A DNA stretch of 64,000 nt from Methylomonas fluvii (GCF_014850975.1 NZ_JACXST010000003.1:186001-250000); one strand, 5' to 3'; shown: positions 25,957 to 35,375, numbered from the stretch's first letter. Program-made: numbers and translations. The notes: generated from the sequence alone by a model not told the origin.

Positions 25957-27708
25957 TTAGCGATGGCCCGGCGCCGGGCGCCAGGGTTCAACCCTGCCGT
26001 CTGCCACTTGTACGCTGCCGTCGATCAACCCGGCCAGCTCTTCGTGCCGGTGGCTGACTATCAGTATCGTCATGTTGCCGTGCAGGCCGCGGACCGTGTC
26101 CAGCACCTGCCGGTGGCTGTCGCCGTCCAGTGCGCTGGTGGCTTCGTCCAGAATCAGCAATTGCGGCTTGCGAAGCAGGGCGCGAGCCAGTGCCAGACGC
26201 TGCTTCTCCCCGCCGGAAAGTTTGACGCCGCGTTCGCCAATCGGTGTATCCAGGCCACGCGTCAGCTTTTCGGTTAGTTCGAACAAAGCGGATTGCTCAA
26301 GGGCGCACCGGATCTCATTATCGGTCGGCGCAGCGTTGCCCCAGAGCAGGTTGTCACGGAGGGTGCCGTCCTGGATCAGGGTTTCCTGCGGAATATAGGC
26401 AATGCTTTTACGCCAGCCCGGAAGTTCGGCCAGCGCGACTCCGTCAACCCAAATGGTGCCGCTGTCGGGTGCGAGCAGTCCACTTAGCAAATCGAGCAGG
26501 GTGGTTTTGCCGGCGCCGGAAACGCCGACGATGGCCGTGGTCTTTTTGGCGGGTATCGCCAAGTGCTCGACCGTCAGCGCGAGGTGCGATTGGGGATGGC
26601 GGAAAGCTACCCGGCCGAGGACAATCCGGTCTTGTAGTGGCGCGGGCTCATCGCGGGCTGGCGGAAAGTCGCGGTTTGCCATGCAAGCTGCTAATAGGTT
26701 TTGCCAGGCCGAAAACGCTGGCAGCATGTGCAGCAATTGCTGCCGGCCGCCGGCGATTTCAGAAAGGTGGGGCAACATGCGGGCGAATATGGCAATCATT
26801 ACCAGCAAACGCGCAGGCGTCAGCGCCATCAGGGTGAGCGCTGAGTAACTGAGTATGGCAAGCGCAACGGCGCCGCCCATGCGGTAGGCCATTTGCGCGC
26901 GGGTCCAGCTTTTTTGGAAATCGATAAAGCGCCGACTGACATCGGTGACTGCATCATTGAACTGGCAGATGTGGCTGGCTTCCTCGCCGTGTATTTTTAT
27001 GAGCTTCAAGGCGGACAGGAAGTCCTGTGTCCTGGTGAGCAGGTCGCGGTTCGCCTGTCCCAGCAGTATGCCGCTTTCTCGGCTTGCCCTGTCCGTGCTC
27101 CGTAGCAAAAGCCAAAGCAGTAAGCCGGTGCCCAGTGCAAGCAGGGCGAGAGGGGGCGACATGCGGAAGGCGACGGACAGGTAGGCAAGTGCCAGCAGAG
27201 ACAGGGTAGACAGGCGCAACAGGAAATAGGTGCCGATGCCGATTCGCTGCACCTCGGAAGTAAGAACGTTGAGAATTTCGCCGCTGTGCCGGCCGGTGAG
27301 ATAACTCCAGCGTGAGTGGGCTACCGCATCATAAAGTCGTTGTTTTAAATGATCGGCGAAGCGCAATTGCAGCGAGCGACATACCCGGTCCCGTAGCAGC
27401 ATGAGCCAGGCTTGCACCGCAATCAGTGTCACAAAAAACACCAGCGCGGTTTCGAAATCCCAGTTTAGCTTCAGGCTGGAAAGGAGGCTGTGAGCCACCG
27501 TAAAGCTGCTGTCTTCGGTGTCAAACACGCCCGCCAAGGTCAGTAGCGGCAACAGCATCAGCAACCCCGCGCCTTCCATGCCCGCCGAAATAATATTGAG
27601 TAGTGCGGCGCGACGGATTGTCGGTGGGTCGAAACGTAAAAATTCTCGTAGATAAGCGCGAAAAAGCCCTTGATCTCCAGCGCGGTTATTTTGGGTGTCC
27701 GATGTCAT
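25957..27708 (-). CDS. ABC transporter, fused membrane and ATPase domains
   Basis: This 583-residue protein has six transmembrane helices (about residues 30-310) and a nucleotide-binding domain (about 350-575). Walker A is GVSGAGKTT, the signature is LSGGEKQRLALARAL and Walker B is LLILDEATSALD. An in-frame GTG at 27726 would add six residues; ATG 27708 is preferred. As the first gene of the polysaccharide operon it may export a glycolipid. Lasso exporters (McjD type) have the same layout and neither lasso cluster here has its own, so a role in peptide export is possible but unproven. Confidence 0.85.
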   Translation of the reverse strand: MTSDTQNNRAGDQGLFRAYLREFLRFDPPTIRRAALLNIISAGMEGAGLLMLLPLLTLAGVFDTEDSSFTVAHSLLSSLKLNWDFETALVFFVTLIAVQAWLMLLRDRVCRSLQLRFADHLKQRLYDAVAHSRWSYLTGRHSGEILNVLTSEVQRIGIGTYFLLRLSTLSLLALAYLSVAFRMSPPLALLALGTGLLLWLLLRSTDRASRESGILLGQANRDLLTRTQDFLSALKLIKIHGEEASHICQFNDAVTDVSRRFIDFQKSWTRAQMAYRMGGAVALAILSYSALTLMALTPARLLVMIAIFARMLPHLSEIAGGRQQLLHMLPAFSAWQNLLAACMANRDFPPARDEPAPLQDRIVLGRVAFRHPQSHLALTVEHLAIPAKKTTAIVGVSGAGKTTLLDLLSGLLAPDSGTIWVDGVALAELPGWRKSIAYIPQETLIQDGTLRDNLLWGNAAPTDNEIRCALEQSALFELTEKLTRGLDTPIGERGVKLSGGEKQRLALARALLRKPQLLILDEATSALDGDSHRQVLDTVRGLHGNMTILIVSHRHEELAGLIDGSVQVADGRVEPWRPAPGHR

Positions 27709-27900
27709 AGTGTTGAATAATAACACGCGGGTAGGGTTGCCGGCGGTTGTGTCAAGAATGCCTGAATGCCGCTATTTAGCATGATAGGCGGGCCTTCGCG
27801 GCGAACGATGTTTTTATTCCGATTTGGGGCAATGCTTATACCGTCTATCACGCTTCAGCCGCGGCCAGGCATCGGGCTTCTCGGGCGAGGGAGCGGCGAA

Positions 27901-28010
27901 TAGACGAGGAGATTGGGATCGGTATGCGGGAGATACGCTGCGCGCAATGCGGGTTTGAAGTGACGGCGAACGAAGTTTCGGTCATTGCTGCGCAAAACGC
28001 CCATAAAAGG
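27901..28010 (+). pseudogene. Methyltransferase fragment, relic of a copy of the 30929 gene
   Basis: In one frame this stretch reads EIGIGMREI, CAQCGFEVTANEVSV and AAQNAHK. This matches EIGAGVGMQAI, YAQLGFEVTATDVSA and AINTARSN of the methyltransferase at 30929-31621. Only the SAM-binding core survives, without start or C-terminus. It sits before an oxygenase gene, as the intact methyltransferase does, so it looks like the remains of a duplicated gene. The surrounding 27709-28228 gap holds no intact gene. Confidence 0.65.
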
Positions 28011-28228
28011 GGCAAAAGAGGTAGTCTATCCTTCAACTCTAAGACGCAGTAGACGGCTCCTTTCCTCTCATGGTCACTGCTAGGCATGCGGTATAATAAA
28101 ATTTTTTGATACTGTAAATACCGGGATGCTTTTACCTCGCGGAGAGCCAGCCCAGGGCGCCTCCGGTCGTTTTCCTGATTCCACAACCGCTTTGGAGCAA
28201 GCTTGAAAACCATGCAATATCAGCCTCC

Positions 28229-28867
28229 ATGTTATACATGAAAGCAAAGGAAGCTTCGAATCTATTCGACCGCATTCCCCCTTACTGCATTGTGCAGGAT
28301 TTTTTGGGGAACGATCTGGTCGAGCGTTTGCTGGATCATGCGATAGTGCGGGAAGCCGAATTTGCGCCGACGAAAATCGGCAATTACGCAGGGCAACGGC
28401 TCGATCCTGAATTCCGCTTGTCGCAAGTACTACGCGATTTCTGCGGCTTGCGCCCCGAACTGGAAGCGCGATTCGAGGACGTGATGGCACGGGCTGTTGA
28501 TGGACTCCGGCTCGCTCCATTCGATTTGGCCCGCTGCGAAATCGAAATAGTGGCGCATAACGATGGGGCATTTTTCAAACGGCATATCGACACGGCAACC
28601 GAATATCCGGACGAGAAAACCCAAAGGGTTTTGACCGGGGTATTGTATTTTCATGCGTTGCCGAAAAACTTCGGCGGCGGGCAGCTTCGGCTTTATTCTT
28701 TCGTAGGGGAGGGTTTCGTCGATATCGAACCCGAGCGCGATAAGCTGGTATTGTTTCCGGCTTGGGTTCCGCACGAGGTGCTGCCGGTATCCTGCCCGTC
28801 GGGCGAATTTGCTAAATCCCGTTTTTCCATCAATTGCTGGTACCGGCGCTCCCGGCTACAAAAGTAA
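28229..28867 (+). CDS. 2OG-Fe(II) oxygenase, paralogue of 2027
   Basis: This 212-residue protein is the close relative of the cluster 1 enzyme at 2027. Iron ligands are HID in FFKRHIDT and His in PAWVPHEV. The 2OG-binding Arg is in SRFSINCWY. An alternative ATG at 28238 would remove three residues. No strong ribosome binding site is seen. It opens cluster 2 beside a carbamoyltransferase on the opposite strand. Having a near copy in both lasso-type clusters suggests a shared tailoring step, perhaps hydroxylation of the precursor. Confidence 0.85.
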   Translation: MLYMKAKEASNLFDRIPPYCIVQDFLGNDLVERLLDHAIVREAEFAPTKIGNYAGQRLDPEFRLSQVLRDFCGLRPELEARFEDVMARAVDGLRLAPFDLARCEIEIVAHNDGAFFKRHIDTATEYPDEKTQRVLTGVLYFHALPKNFGGGQLRLYSFVGEGFVDIEPERDKLVLFPAWVPHEVLPVSCPSGEFAKSRFSINCWYRRSRLQK

Positions 28868-28946
28868 GGGAATCCTCCCCGGCGGAATCGCACTTTTTCC
28901 CGGAAGACCGGTGTTATCTATATCTTCGGCAAACGATACGGCGTAG

Positions 28947-30632
28947 TCAGCGCACCGGAATGGCGACGTATCCGGGAAAGATGACCGCATCGAGACCTAT
29001 GGCGAGCATGCAGTCCAGGGCATGCTTTGGCGTTTCGACGATGGGCTCGTTTTTGCCGTTGAACGAGGTATTCAGCAAGAGCGGCACGCGTGTCCGCCGG
29101 TAAAACTCGTTGATGACGGCATGCAAGGAAGGGTTGTTTTCAGCGTTGACCGTTTGCAGACGTCCGGTTCCGTCTACATGTACGACTGCCGGCACTAGCT
29201 TTTGCTTTTCCGGATGGAAGGGGCTGACCCGCAACATAAAGGGACTGTCGTTGTTGTCGAGAGCCAAATCGAACCAATCCCGGGCATGTTCGCTCAGGAT
29301 GGCTGGTGCAAAAGGACGAAACGACTCACGCTTTTTTATACGTTCATTCAACTCGTCTTTGCGGTGGGCACCGCGCGGATCGCAGAGGATGCTGCGCTGA
29401 CCCAATGCACGTGGCCCCAGTTCGGAGCCGCCGTTGAAAAAACCGATATATTGACCATCGAGTATGCGATCGACTGCTTCGCGGCTTTCCGATGCGATTG
29501 GAAGAAGGCGAACGCCGGGGGTTATTGACGCTGCGTTGCACACGCTTTGCCGGTCGTAAAGTCGGCCAAACGAGTCGGCAAGCAGTCTTTGCTTGGGATG
29601 GTGTCCGCCCAGTTGCCACAGCCCCCAATAAGCCGCGCCGATGGCACAGCCGGAATCATCCGCCGCCGCCACGATAAAGATGTCCTCGAAGCCCGCCTCC
29701 CGCAATAGTTTTTCGTTGGCCACCCCATTTAGCGCCACGCCCCCCGAGTAGCAAAGATAGCGCGCGGCGGTGCGGGCACGAAGGTTTTTAGCCAGATGTA
29801 GAACGCCTACCTCCAGCGCTCCTTGAACCGAACAGGCCAGATCCTGATGCCGCTCGGCCTGTTTTGGCCAAGCGGGTATCGAAGGGAATAGGTCGGGAAC
29901 CGTCGGGTGGAAATGAAAATCGTCGCCTTCGATGTCGAAAAACGCCGAAGGCGGGAACACCGGACGGCCGAATGGGGCAAGTCCCATGACTTTGCCCGAT
30001 TCAGTGCCTTTTTCGAAGGTTAATTTGGCCACTGCCGAGTACATCAGTCCCAGACTGCCGAAGTGGAAGAGCCCCGGCCCTTCCATGGCGCTACTGGCGC
30101 TCTTGGGGCTGAGAATTTTATGGACGGGCTCAAGCCGTGTGCCGCTAGCCATATAGCTAGAGATAGTCTCAAAGCTCATCTCGTCCGGACCGCGAGCGAC
30201 GGCTTTTTCGCTGTCCCACAAATCTTCGACCGAGGAGCCGATACCGTCGACGACAAGAACTGCCGCCTCGGAAAACCCGGACAGTGCAAACGCGCTGACA
30301 GCATGAGCGGCATGGTGAGGAATCCAGCGCACCTTTCTGGCGGCAGCCAATGGGCCGAGCAACCTGTTTTGGCGAATGTCATGCCTCGGTGCCCGGGATC
30401 GTCCCTGGACGCAGACCACCACCAGATCAATCTGTTCGATGGTAATTCCGGCGGCATTCAGGCAATAAACGATCGAGCCGCACAAAGCGCCCGCCGAAAT
30501 ACGCTGATGTTTGCGCCGGGTCAGTCTTTCTTCCTTCACGGCAAACAACAGGCGTTCGCCATGAAGGAGGCAAGCCGATCCGTCATGGGAATCGCTTAGG
30601 CCGAGAATATAGGGTTCACGCAAGGACGACAC
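28947..30632 (-). CDS. Carbamoyltransferase (NodU/CmcH/TobZ family)
   Basis: This 561-residue protein has the N-terminal Kae1-like half with ILGLSDSHDGSACLL and HHAAHAVSAFALSGF, the latter holding the conserved metal-binding His residues. The C-terminal YrdC-unrelated half has SELGPRALGQRSILCDPR and LLNTSFNGKNEPIV. Such enzymes transfer a carbamoyl group from carbamoyl phosphate via carbamoyl-AMP to a hydroxyl of a natural product or sugar. Its place beside the lasso-type genes makes the peptide, or a sugar attached to it, a candidate acceptor. It stands divergent to the methyltransferase at 30929. Confidence 0.9.
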   Translation of the reverse strand: MSSLREPYILGLSDSHDGSACLLHGERLLFAVKEERLTRRKHQRISAGALCGSIVYCLNAAGITIEQIDLVVVCVQGRSRAPRHDIRQNRLLGPLAAARKVRWIPHHAAHAVSAFALSGFSEAAVLVVDGIGSSVEDLWDSEKAVARGPDEMSFETISSYMASGTRLEPVHKILSPKSASSAMEGPGLFHFGSLGLMYSAVAKLTFEKGTESGKVMGLAPFGRPVFPPSAFFDIEGDDFHFHPTVPDLFPSIPAWPKQAERHQDLACSVQGALEVGVLHLAKNLRARTAARYLCYSGGVALNGVANEKLLREAGFEDIFIVAAADDSGCAIGAAYWGLWQLGGHHPKQRLLADSFGRLYDRQSVCNAASITPGVRLLPIASESREAVDRILDGQYIGFFNGGSELGPRALGQRSILCDPRGAHRKDELNERIKKRESFRPFAPAILSEHARDWFDLALDNNDSPFMLRVSPFHPEKQKLVPAVVHVDGTGRLQTVNAENNPSLHAVINEFYRRTRVPLLLNTSFNGKNEPIVETPKHALDCMLAIGLDAVIFPGYVAIPVR

Positions 30633-30928
30633 GAGTGATCAGGCCTGGCTGACAAAAGAAGGAAATATCATGAATAATGGCATTCAATACTCTCGCGCTA
30701 GGTGTTTCGCTATCCGCAATTAAATCAATCTGATCTAGTCCACAGTGGTGCTAAGCAATGCTTTGACTGCATGTGCAAGCCCCGAAAAAAATATCCGGTT
30801 TCGACAATGTGTGCAATATACCTTACTACACATCAATCTTGAGCGCCTGCGCTTGTCCAAGTAAACGTTTAAACATGGAGCGCGCAGTTACGCGATTGCA
30901 ATGCATAAACATCAATTGTGGCGCGCCC

Positions 30929-31621
30929 ATGCAATCTGATAAGGTGGCCGACAAGGCCAGCCGGGAAATAGCGTTGAAAACGGATGAAAAAAAACTAAAA
31001 ACACTCGCGGTCACGCTCAGGTGGGAGAACCGCTACCGCAACGAGGAGCACCTGACCGGGGAAGGCGCATTCTGCCCCGAACTCGACACGCTGGACCCGG
31101 ACTTCTCTGAATCCCTAGGGCTTTATGGGCTGGAGTCCGGCAAGCTGTTGGAGATTGGGGCCGGCGTCGGCATGCAGGCAATTGGTTATGCGCAATTGGG
31201 GTTTGAGGTGACGGCGACCGACGTTTCGGCCACAGCCATAAACACCGCCCGAAGCAACGCGGCAAAGCAAGAAATACCGGCCGCTTCCCTGGCATTTGTC
31301 ACCGATAACATTCTATCCACCACCTTGCGGGATACCTTTGACGTAGTCGCCGACCGGGGCTGTTTCGCAACGCTAAAGAGTTGGGAGCTGGAGGATTATT
31401 GCCGTAACGTCCGCCGTCTTTTGAAAGACAACGGCTTGTTTCTGCTCAAGGCCAATGCCGGACAGTACGGCATGGTCAAGCCCCTAGAATCACTTTTTCG
31501 CGTAGAAAAGTCCTGGGATACCTTTTATCATGGTCAACAAACCCAAGGCCCGCCGGCGCTTTTTTTTATTTTGCGGCCGCGGCTCCTGCTCGAGCAGCAG
31601 TTTGGCGGCACGGGGCCATAG
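30929..31621 (+). CDS. Class I SAM methyltransferase (TehB/thiopurine-like)
   Basis: This 230-residue protein has a Rossmann SAM site, KLLEIGAGVGMQAIGYAQLG, followed by VTATDVSATAI and VVADRGCFATL. ATG 30929 is chosen because the part of the open frame before it looks non-coding. The RWENRYRNEEH segment upstream of the core recalls the TehB/TPMT group (W...W motif replaced). It lies between the carbamoyltransferase and an oxygenase in cluster 2 and may methylate the peptide. A fragment of a second copy is at 27901. Confidence 0.78.
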   Translation: MQSDKVADKASREIALKTDEKKLKTLAVTLRWENRYRNEEHLTGEGAFCPELDTLDPDFSESLGLYGLESGKLLEIGAGVGMQAIGYAQLGFEVTATDVSATAINTARSNAAKQEIPAASLAFVTDNILSTTLRDTFDVVADRGCFATLKSWELEDYCRNVRRLLKDNGLFLLKANAGQYGMVKPLESLFRVEKSWDTFYHGQQTQGPPALFFILRPRLLLEQQFGGTGP

Positions 31622-31687
31622 CTTACGTGCTGTAAATGCGAGCCTTATTTTTCTTCCCGACTCCAGACAACCAGGCCACGATAAAAA

Positions 31688-32473
31688 ATGACTAAAAGAT
31701 TCCCTTGGTACGACAGCGGCTGGCTAAGCAGCTATGTTTCCGCAAAGGAAATCGTGAGCCAATGTTATCCCGGCAGGCTGGCCGAATTCACCGAGGCATT
31801 CGACGTTTTCCGGACGCCGGCGGATTTTCAGGTTAGGGAAATAAAAAATGTTTTGGGCAAGGCGCTTTTCGAGAAAGCCCTGGAGGCGGCGCATGCCATT
31901 CCTCCGGGGAACCTGAACAAAAAAGAACTGCTGCACATGGGACGAACCATACTGCATAATTTGCCAGAGTTGGTTGAGATTCAAAAAGAGCTCGCGGCCA
32001 GGGTGAGCGAGGAAGTAAACGAGCAGGTCGAACCTTCTTACAATTTCCTCAGTTTATATAAAGATGTGGGCTTTTTGACGCCGCACCTTGACGCCCCCTT
32101 GGCCAAATGGACATTGGACCTGTGCCTGGAACAATCCGCCCCTTGGCCGGTTTACTTCAGCCAGGTTGTCCCTTGGCCGGAGGAATGCCTTTACGAAAAG
32201 GAAAATTGGATAAACGAGATCAAGCACGATACGGAGCTCCGTTTCACACCCCGCACACTCCAGCCCGGCGATGCCGTCATTTTTTCCGGGAGTAGCCAGT
32301 GGCACTACCGGGAGCCCATACAGCAAGCGCAACGGGAAAATTTCTGCCACTTGGTTTTTTTTCATTTCATTCCCAAGGGCACGAGCCATTTTGTCCGCCC
32401 GGTGGATTGGGCGAATTATTTCAACATGCCGGAACTGGCGCGATTGGCCGAACATGATGCACGAAAAAAGTGA
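31688..32473 (+). CDS. 2OG-Fe(II) oxygenase-like protein
   Basis: This 261-residue protein has the iron ligand pair HLD in FLTPHLDAP, a distal His in SQWHYREP, and the core strand QPGDAVIFSGSSQWHYRE. That pattern matches the smaller enzyme at 6179 (AGDALIFRGKELLHWRE). An N-terminal part of about 110 residues has no recognisable motif. It lies directly before the second lasso cyclase (54 bases) and is probably co-transcribed with it. It is likely a hydroxylase of the precursor or of another tailoring product. Confidence 0.8.
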   Translation: MTKRFPWYDSGWLSSYVSAKEIVSQCYPGRLAEFTEAFDVFRTPADFQVREIKNVLGKALFEKALEAAHAIPPGNLNKKELLHMGRTILHNLPELVEIQKELAARVSEEVNEQVEPSYNFLSLYKDVGFLTPHLDAPLAKWTLDLCLEQSAPWPVYFSQVVPWPEECLYEKENWINEIKHDTELRFTPRTLQPGDAVIFSGSSQWHYREPIQQAQRENFCHLVFFHFIPKGTSHFVRPVDWANYFNMPELARLAEHDARKK

Positions 32474-32527
32474 CTTGATATTTCACAATGCGTACAACGA
32501 GGCGATGTTTTATAAACTGGAGAAATT

Positions 32528-34456
32528 ATGAGCACTATCGCGGGCATTGTCCGCCATATAGGCGAGGCGGTCACGCCGTTCGACTTGGCGGCTGCGGCAA
32601 AGCGCATGGTCGAGCCGGGATTGCTGGAGGCGCAATACTGGACGCAGGATGGAACCGGTTTCGCAGTTAGGCAGTCTCTCGTCACCCACGAAGACCTGAT
32701 GGAGCGCCAGCCCTGGGTAAGCGCCGACGGGCGTCTGGTGCTCGTCCTTGACGGGCGTATCGACAACCGCGAAGAGCTTGGCGCGGCGCTAGGTATTTCG
32801 TTGCAGGCCGAAACTGTACCGGATGGATGGCTGTTGCTGCAAGCGTTGGAGCGCTGGGGCGAAGCCGCGCCTGCCCGGCTGGTCGGCGATTTCGTGTTTG
32901 CGTTGTGGGATACCCAAAGACGATGTCTGCTGCTCGTGCGCGACCAGATGGGCACGCGCAGCTTGTATTATTACCGAGGACATGGCTTTCTCGCGTTCGC
33001 CAATACTTTCCCGGCATTGCTGGCCTTGCCCGGCGTACCTAAAACAGTGGACGAACTGGGCATCGCCGATTTCCTGATCCTGAACATGCACCACCCCGAG
33101 AATACATTCTATGAAAACGTGCGCCGGATGCCCAAGTCGAGCATCGCGGCTTTCGATCGCAAAGGCTTGAGCTTTTCAACTTATTGGACGCCGAATCCGG
33201 CGAAGCGTTTGCGCTTGTCTTCCGACTCGGAATATGTCGAAGCGGCGCGCGAACAGCTCGAACGCGCGGTCGCTTGCCGCTTGCGGGCCAAAGACCCCAT
33301 AGCTTCGCATATCAGCGGCGGGCTCGATTCTTCCGCCGTGGCGACCACGGCGGCACGGCTACTTGCACCCAATCGCCTGTTCGCGGTGTGCTCGGTTCCG
33401 CCCGAAGGCATGGAACTGCCGCCGCCCGCGCCCGCCTGGTACAACGACGAACGCCCCTACTTGCGGGAAATCGCCGCACTCCATCCCAACCTGGATATTC
33501 ATCTGGCAAGCTCCAGCGAGCCGCACTGGATAGAAAAAGACCCTTCGGCATTTTTCGAGGCGGGGGGCATGCCCGCGCGCAACATCACCAACATCGGTTG
33601 GTTCATGCCGGGACGCGAGTTGGCGGAAAATTTGGGCATCAAGGTGTTATTGACCGGGCAAGCCGGAAACGCTGCATGGAGTTATGACGGATTGCGCTCG
33701 ATGTCCGATATGTTCAGGCAAGGACGCTGGCTGCGCCTTGGACGCGAAATTTATTTGACGGGAAAGCGCGCGCCTTTCGGATATGGCTGGAAGCGCTTGC
33801 TCAAAACGGAGGTGGTGCGCCCACTGCTACCCACCGCGCTACTGCGTTGGCACCGCCGGATGAAACAAGGCCAAGCCGAATTGTGGAGCGCCTTCAGCAT
33901 GATTAATCCGGCTTTCGCCAGCGAAATAAATCTATACCGGCGTAGTCGCGACGCAGGCTATGACATGATCTGCACGGGGAGCATGGACTCACAGGGCGTT
34001 ATGCTGTCGATGTTGAACCGGAATGAGCATGGCAAGGACATCCTCACCGCCATGCGTTCATTGGGCGGGATCGAAAGCCGCGATCCGTTGCTCGACAGGC
34101 GGCTAGTCGAATTTTTCCTGTCCATACCCCAGGATCAATACCTAAAGGACGGCATCGCCCGCCGTCTCGCCCGCAAGGCTTTGAGCGACCGGCTGCCGCC
34201 CTCGGTTTTGGAAAAAGAACGGATTGGCATGCAAAACCCGGAAATCCTGAGCAGATTGGACAAACTGCGCGAGGATATGGGGGGCGAAATCGCCGGGTTG
34301 GCGGAGATACCGCTGGTTGCGCGTTGCATCGATCTGCCGCGCCTCGAAAAAACCGTAAGCGATTGGCCGAAACAGGGGCCGGCAGTTACGCTGGCCTTGC
34401 CGCGTGCGTTGAACGTTGCGCGTTTTTTGCGTTGGGTTGAACAGAGCGATTTTTAA
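32528..34456 (+). CDS. Lasso peptide cyclase 2 (asparagine-synthetase-like, C protein)
   Basis: This 642-residue protein has the same domain layout as cyclase 1. The N-terminal amidotransferase-like domain starts MSTIAGIVRH and lacks the catalytic Cys2. The synthetase domain has the PP-loop HISGGLDSSAVATTAARLL at about residue 255. A GGAG ribosome binding site stands 6 bases before the ATG. It shares EPGLLEAQ/EPGLQPQ, GDFVFALWD/GDFAFAVWD and MGTRSLY/MGIRPLF blocks with cyclase 1. With the precursor at 35598 and B1 at 39525 it should form a lactam between the core N-terminus and Asp8. Confidence 0.85.
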   Translation: MSTIAGIVRHIGEAVTPFDLAAAAKRMVEPGLLEAQYWTQDGTGFAVRQSLVTHEDLMERQPWVSADGRLVLVLDGRIDNREELGAALGISLQAETVPDGWLLLQALERWGEAAPARLVGDFVFALWDTQRRCLLLVRDQMGTRSLYYYRGHGFLAFANTFPALLALPGVPKTVDELGIADFLILNMHHPENTFYENVRRMPKSSIAAFDRKGLSFSTYWTPNPAKRLRLSSDSEYVEAAREQLERAVACRLRAKDPIASHISGGLDSSAVATTAARLLAPNRLFAVCSVPPEGMELPPPAPAWYNDERPYLREIAALHPNLDIHLASSSEPHWIEKDPSAFFEAGGMPARNITNIGWFMPGRELAENLGIKVLLTGQAGNAAWSYDGLRSMSDMFRQGRWLRLGREIYLTGKRAPFGYGWKRLLKTEVVRPLLPTALLRWHRRMKQGQAELWSAFSMINPAFASEINLYRRSRDAGYDMICTGSMDSQGVMLSMLNRNEHGKDILTAMRSLGGIESRDPLLDRRLVEFFLSIPQDQYLKDGIARRLARKALSDRLPPSVLEKERIGMQNPEILSRLDKLREDMGGEIAGLAEIPLVARCIDLPRLEKTVSDWPKQGPAVTLALPRALNVARFLRWVEQSDF

Positions 34457-34559
34457 ATACAGGTTGCGCCGTTCCCTTTCATGAATTGAAAATCATGCGT
34501 ATCTATGTAATATTAAAAACACATCTATTTCTTCTTTTTCTACAGGTTTGGGATGCGCT

Positions 34560-34844
34560 ATGCGGCTTGCCGGCAAAGAGATTAACGCTATTCGAGCCGA
34601 GGTGGCTGCAATAGACCCTGAAGGGGTTGTTTATCTTTTCGGATCGAGAACGGACGATTCCGGAAAAGGCGGGGACATCGATCTGTTCCTTGAGGCATCT
34701 GCGAATCTTGATTTTGAACAAACATTGCGCCTGGAGGCACGCATTGCGTCTCTTTGTGACACCAAGGTGGACTTGTTAGTGAAATCACCCAATGATGCGG
34801 AATTACCGATCCATAGGATTGCCAAAAAAGGCGTGCGATTATGA
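34560..34844 (+). CDS. MNT-type nucleotidyltransferase antitoxin
   Basis: This 94-residue protein is a minimal nucleotidyltransferase with the motif LFGSRTDDSGKGGDIDLFL (GS...DxD). Its stop overlaps the next start (ATGA), forming a two-gene MNT/HEPN toxin-antitoxin operon. In known pairs the MNT protein adenylylates a Tyr of the HEPN toxin and neutralises it. ATG 34560 is preferred over an upstream TTG. It sits between the lasso cyclase and the precursor of cluster 2. Confidence 0.88.
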   Translation: MRLAGKEINAIRAEVAAIDPEGVVYLFGSRTDDSGKGGDIDLFLEASANLDFEQTLRLEARIASLCDTKVDLLVKSPNDAELPIHRIAKKGVRL

Positions 34845-35356
34845 CTGCCGATGAAGCGCGTTTGCTGAAAGAGAATCTTTCATCCTGCCGTGAACGGATC
34901 GAATCGCTGAAATATTCGCTTAATAAAAATCTACCGATTTTTCCATTGAATCTGGAAACGCTATCGCGGTTGTCCGCGGAACAAAAAGAAGCGATAGATG
35001 CGTTGATTCTGAGGTATTCGCAATGTGTGTCAATGATACAAGATCAACTATTCAGGAGCATTGCGCTTGCAGAGCAGGAAGATATTCACGCAAAATCCAA
35101 TCGTGACAAATCGCTTTTAATGGAAAAACTCGGTGCGCTCAAATCCGCGGATGATTTTTCTGTCGCTATCGTGCTCAGGAATAAATTCGCGCATCATTAT
35201 CCGGAAGAAAGCAGGAAGCAATTGGATCGACTCAACCTGCTGATTAAAGAATCCAAGTTCGTTATTGATGTATTCGATAACATTACCCGCTATTTAGCGG
35301 ATAAACACCTATTAATGCCCGTCATCCTGTCAGAGAAAAATGATGTGCGACAATAG
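34841..35356 (+). CDS. HEPN-domain toxin
   Basis: This 171-residue, largely helical protein has the HEPN RNase motif RNKFAH (R-x4-H) at about residues 111-116, followed by HYPEE. It is paired with the MNT gene by a 4-base overlap. HEPN toxins cut RNA unless held inactive by the MNT partner. The pair could stabilise the island that carries cluster 2 or act in phage defence. That role is inferred. Confidence 0.87.
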   Translation: MTADEARLLKENLSSCRERIESLKYSLNKNLPIFPLNLETLSRLSAEQKEAIDALILRYSQCVSMIQDQLFRSIALAEQEDIHAKSNRDKSLLMEKLGALKSADDFSVAIVLRNKFAHHYPEESRKQLDRLNLLIKESKFVIDVFDNITRYLADKHLLMPVILSEKNDVRQ

Positions 35357-35375
35357 TAGGCCTACATTATTAGGG

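Noticed and set aside
27848..28571. Two minus-strand open frames before and across the oxygenase at 28229
   Set aside because: They lack motifs and run antisense to the methyltransferase relic and to the oxygenase, whose plus-strand frame is clearly conserved.
32454..32531. 25-codon frame ending in an ATGA overlap with cyclase 2, possible third precursor
   Set aside because: It has no WxxP leader, no Thr before a core and no fitting core; it overlaps the oxygenase end. The cyclase has its own ribosome binding site.
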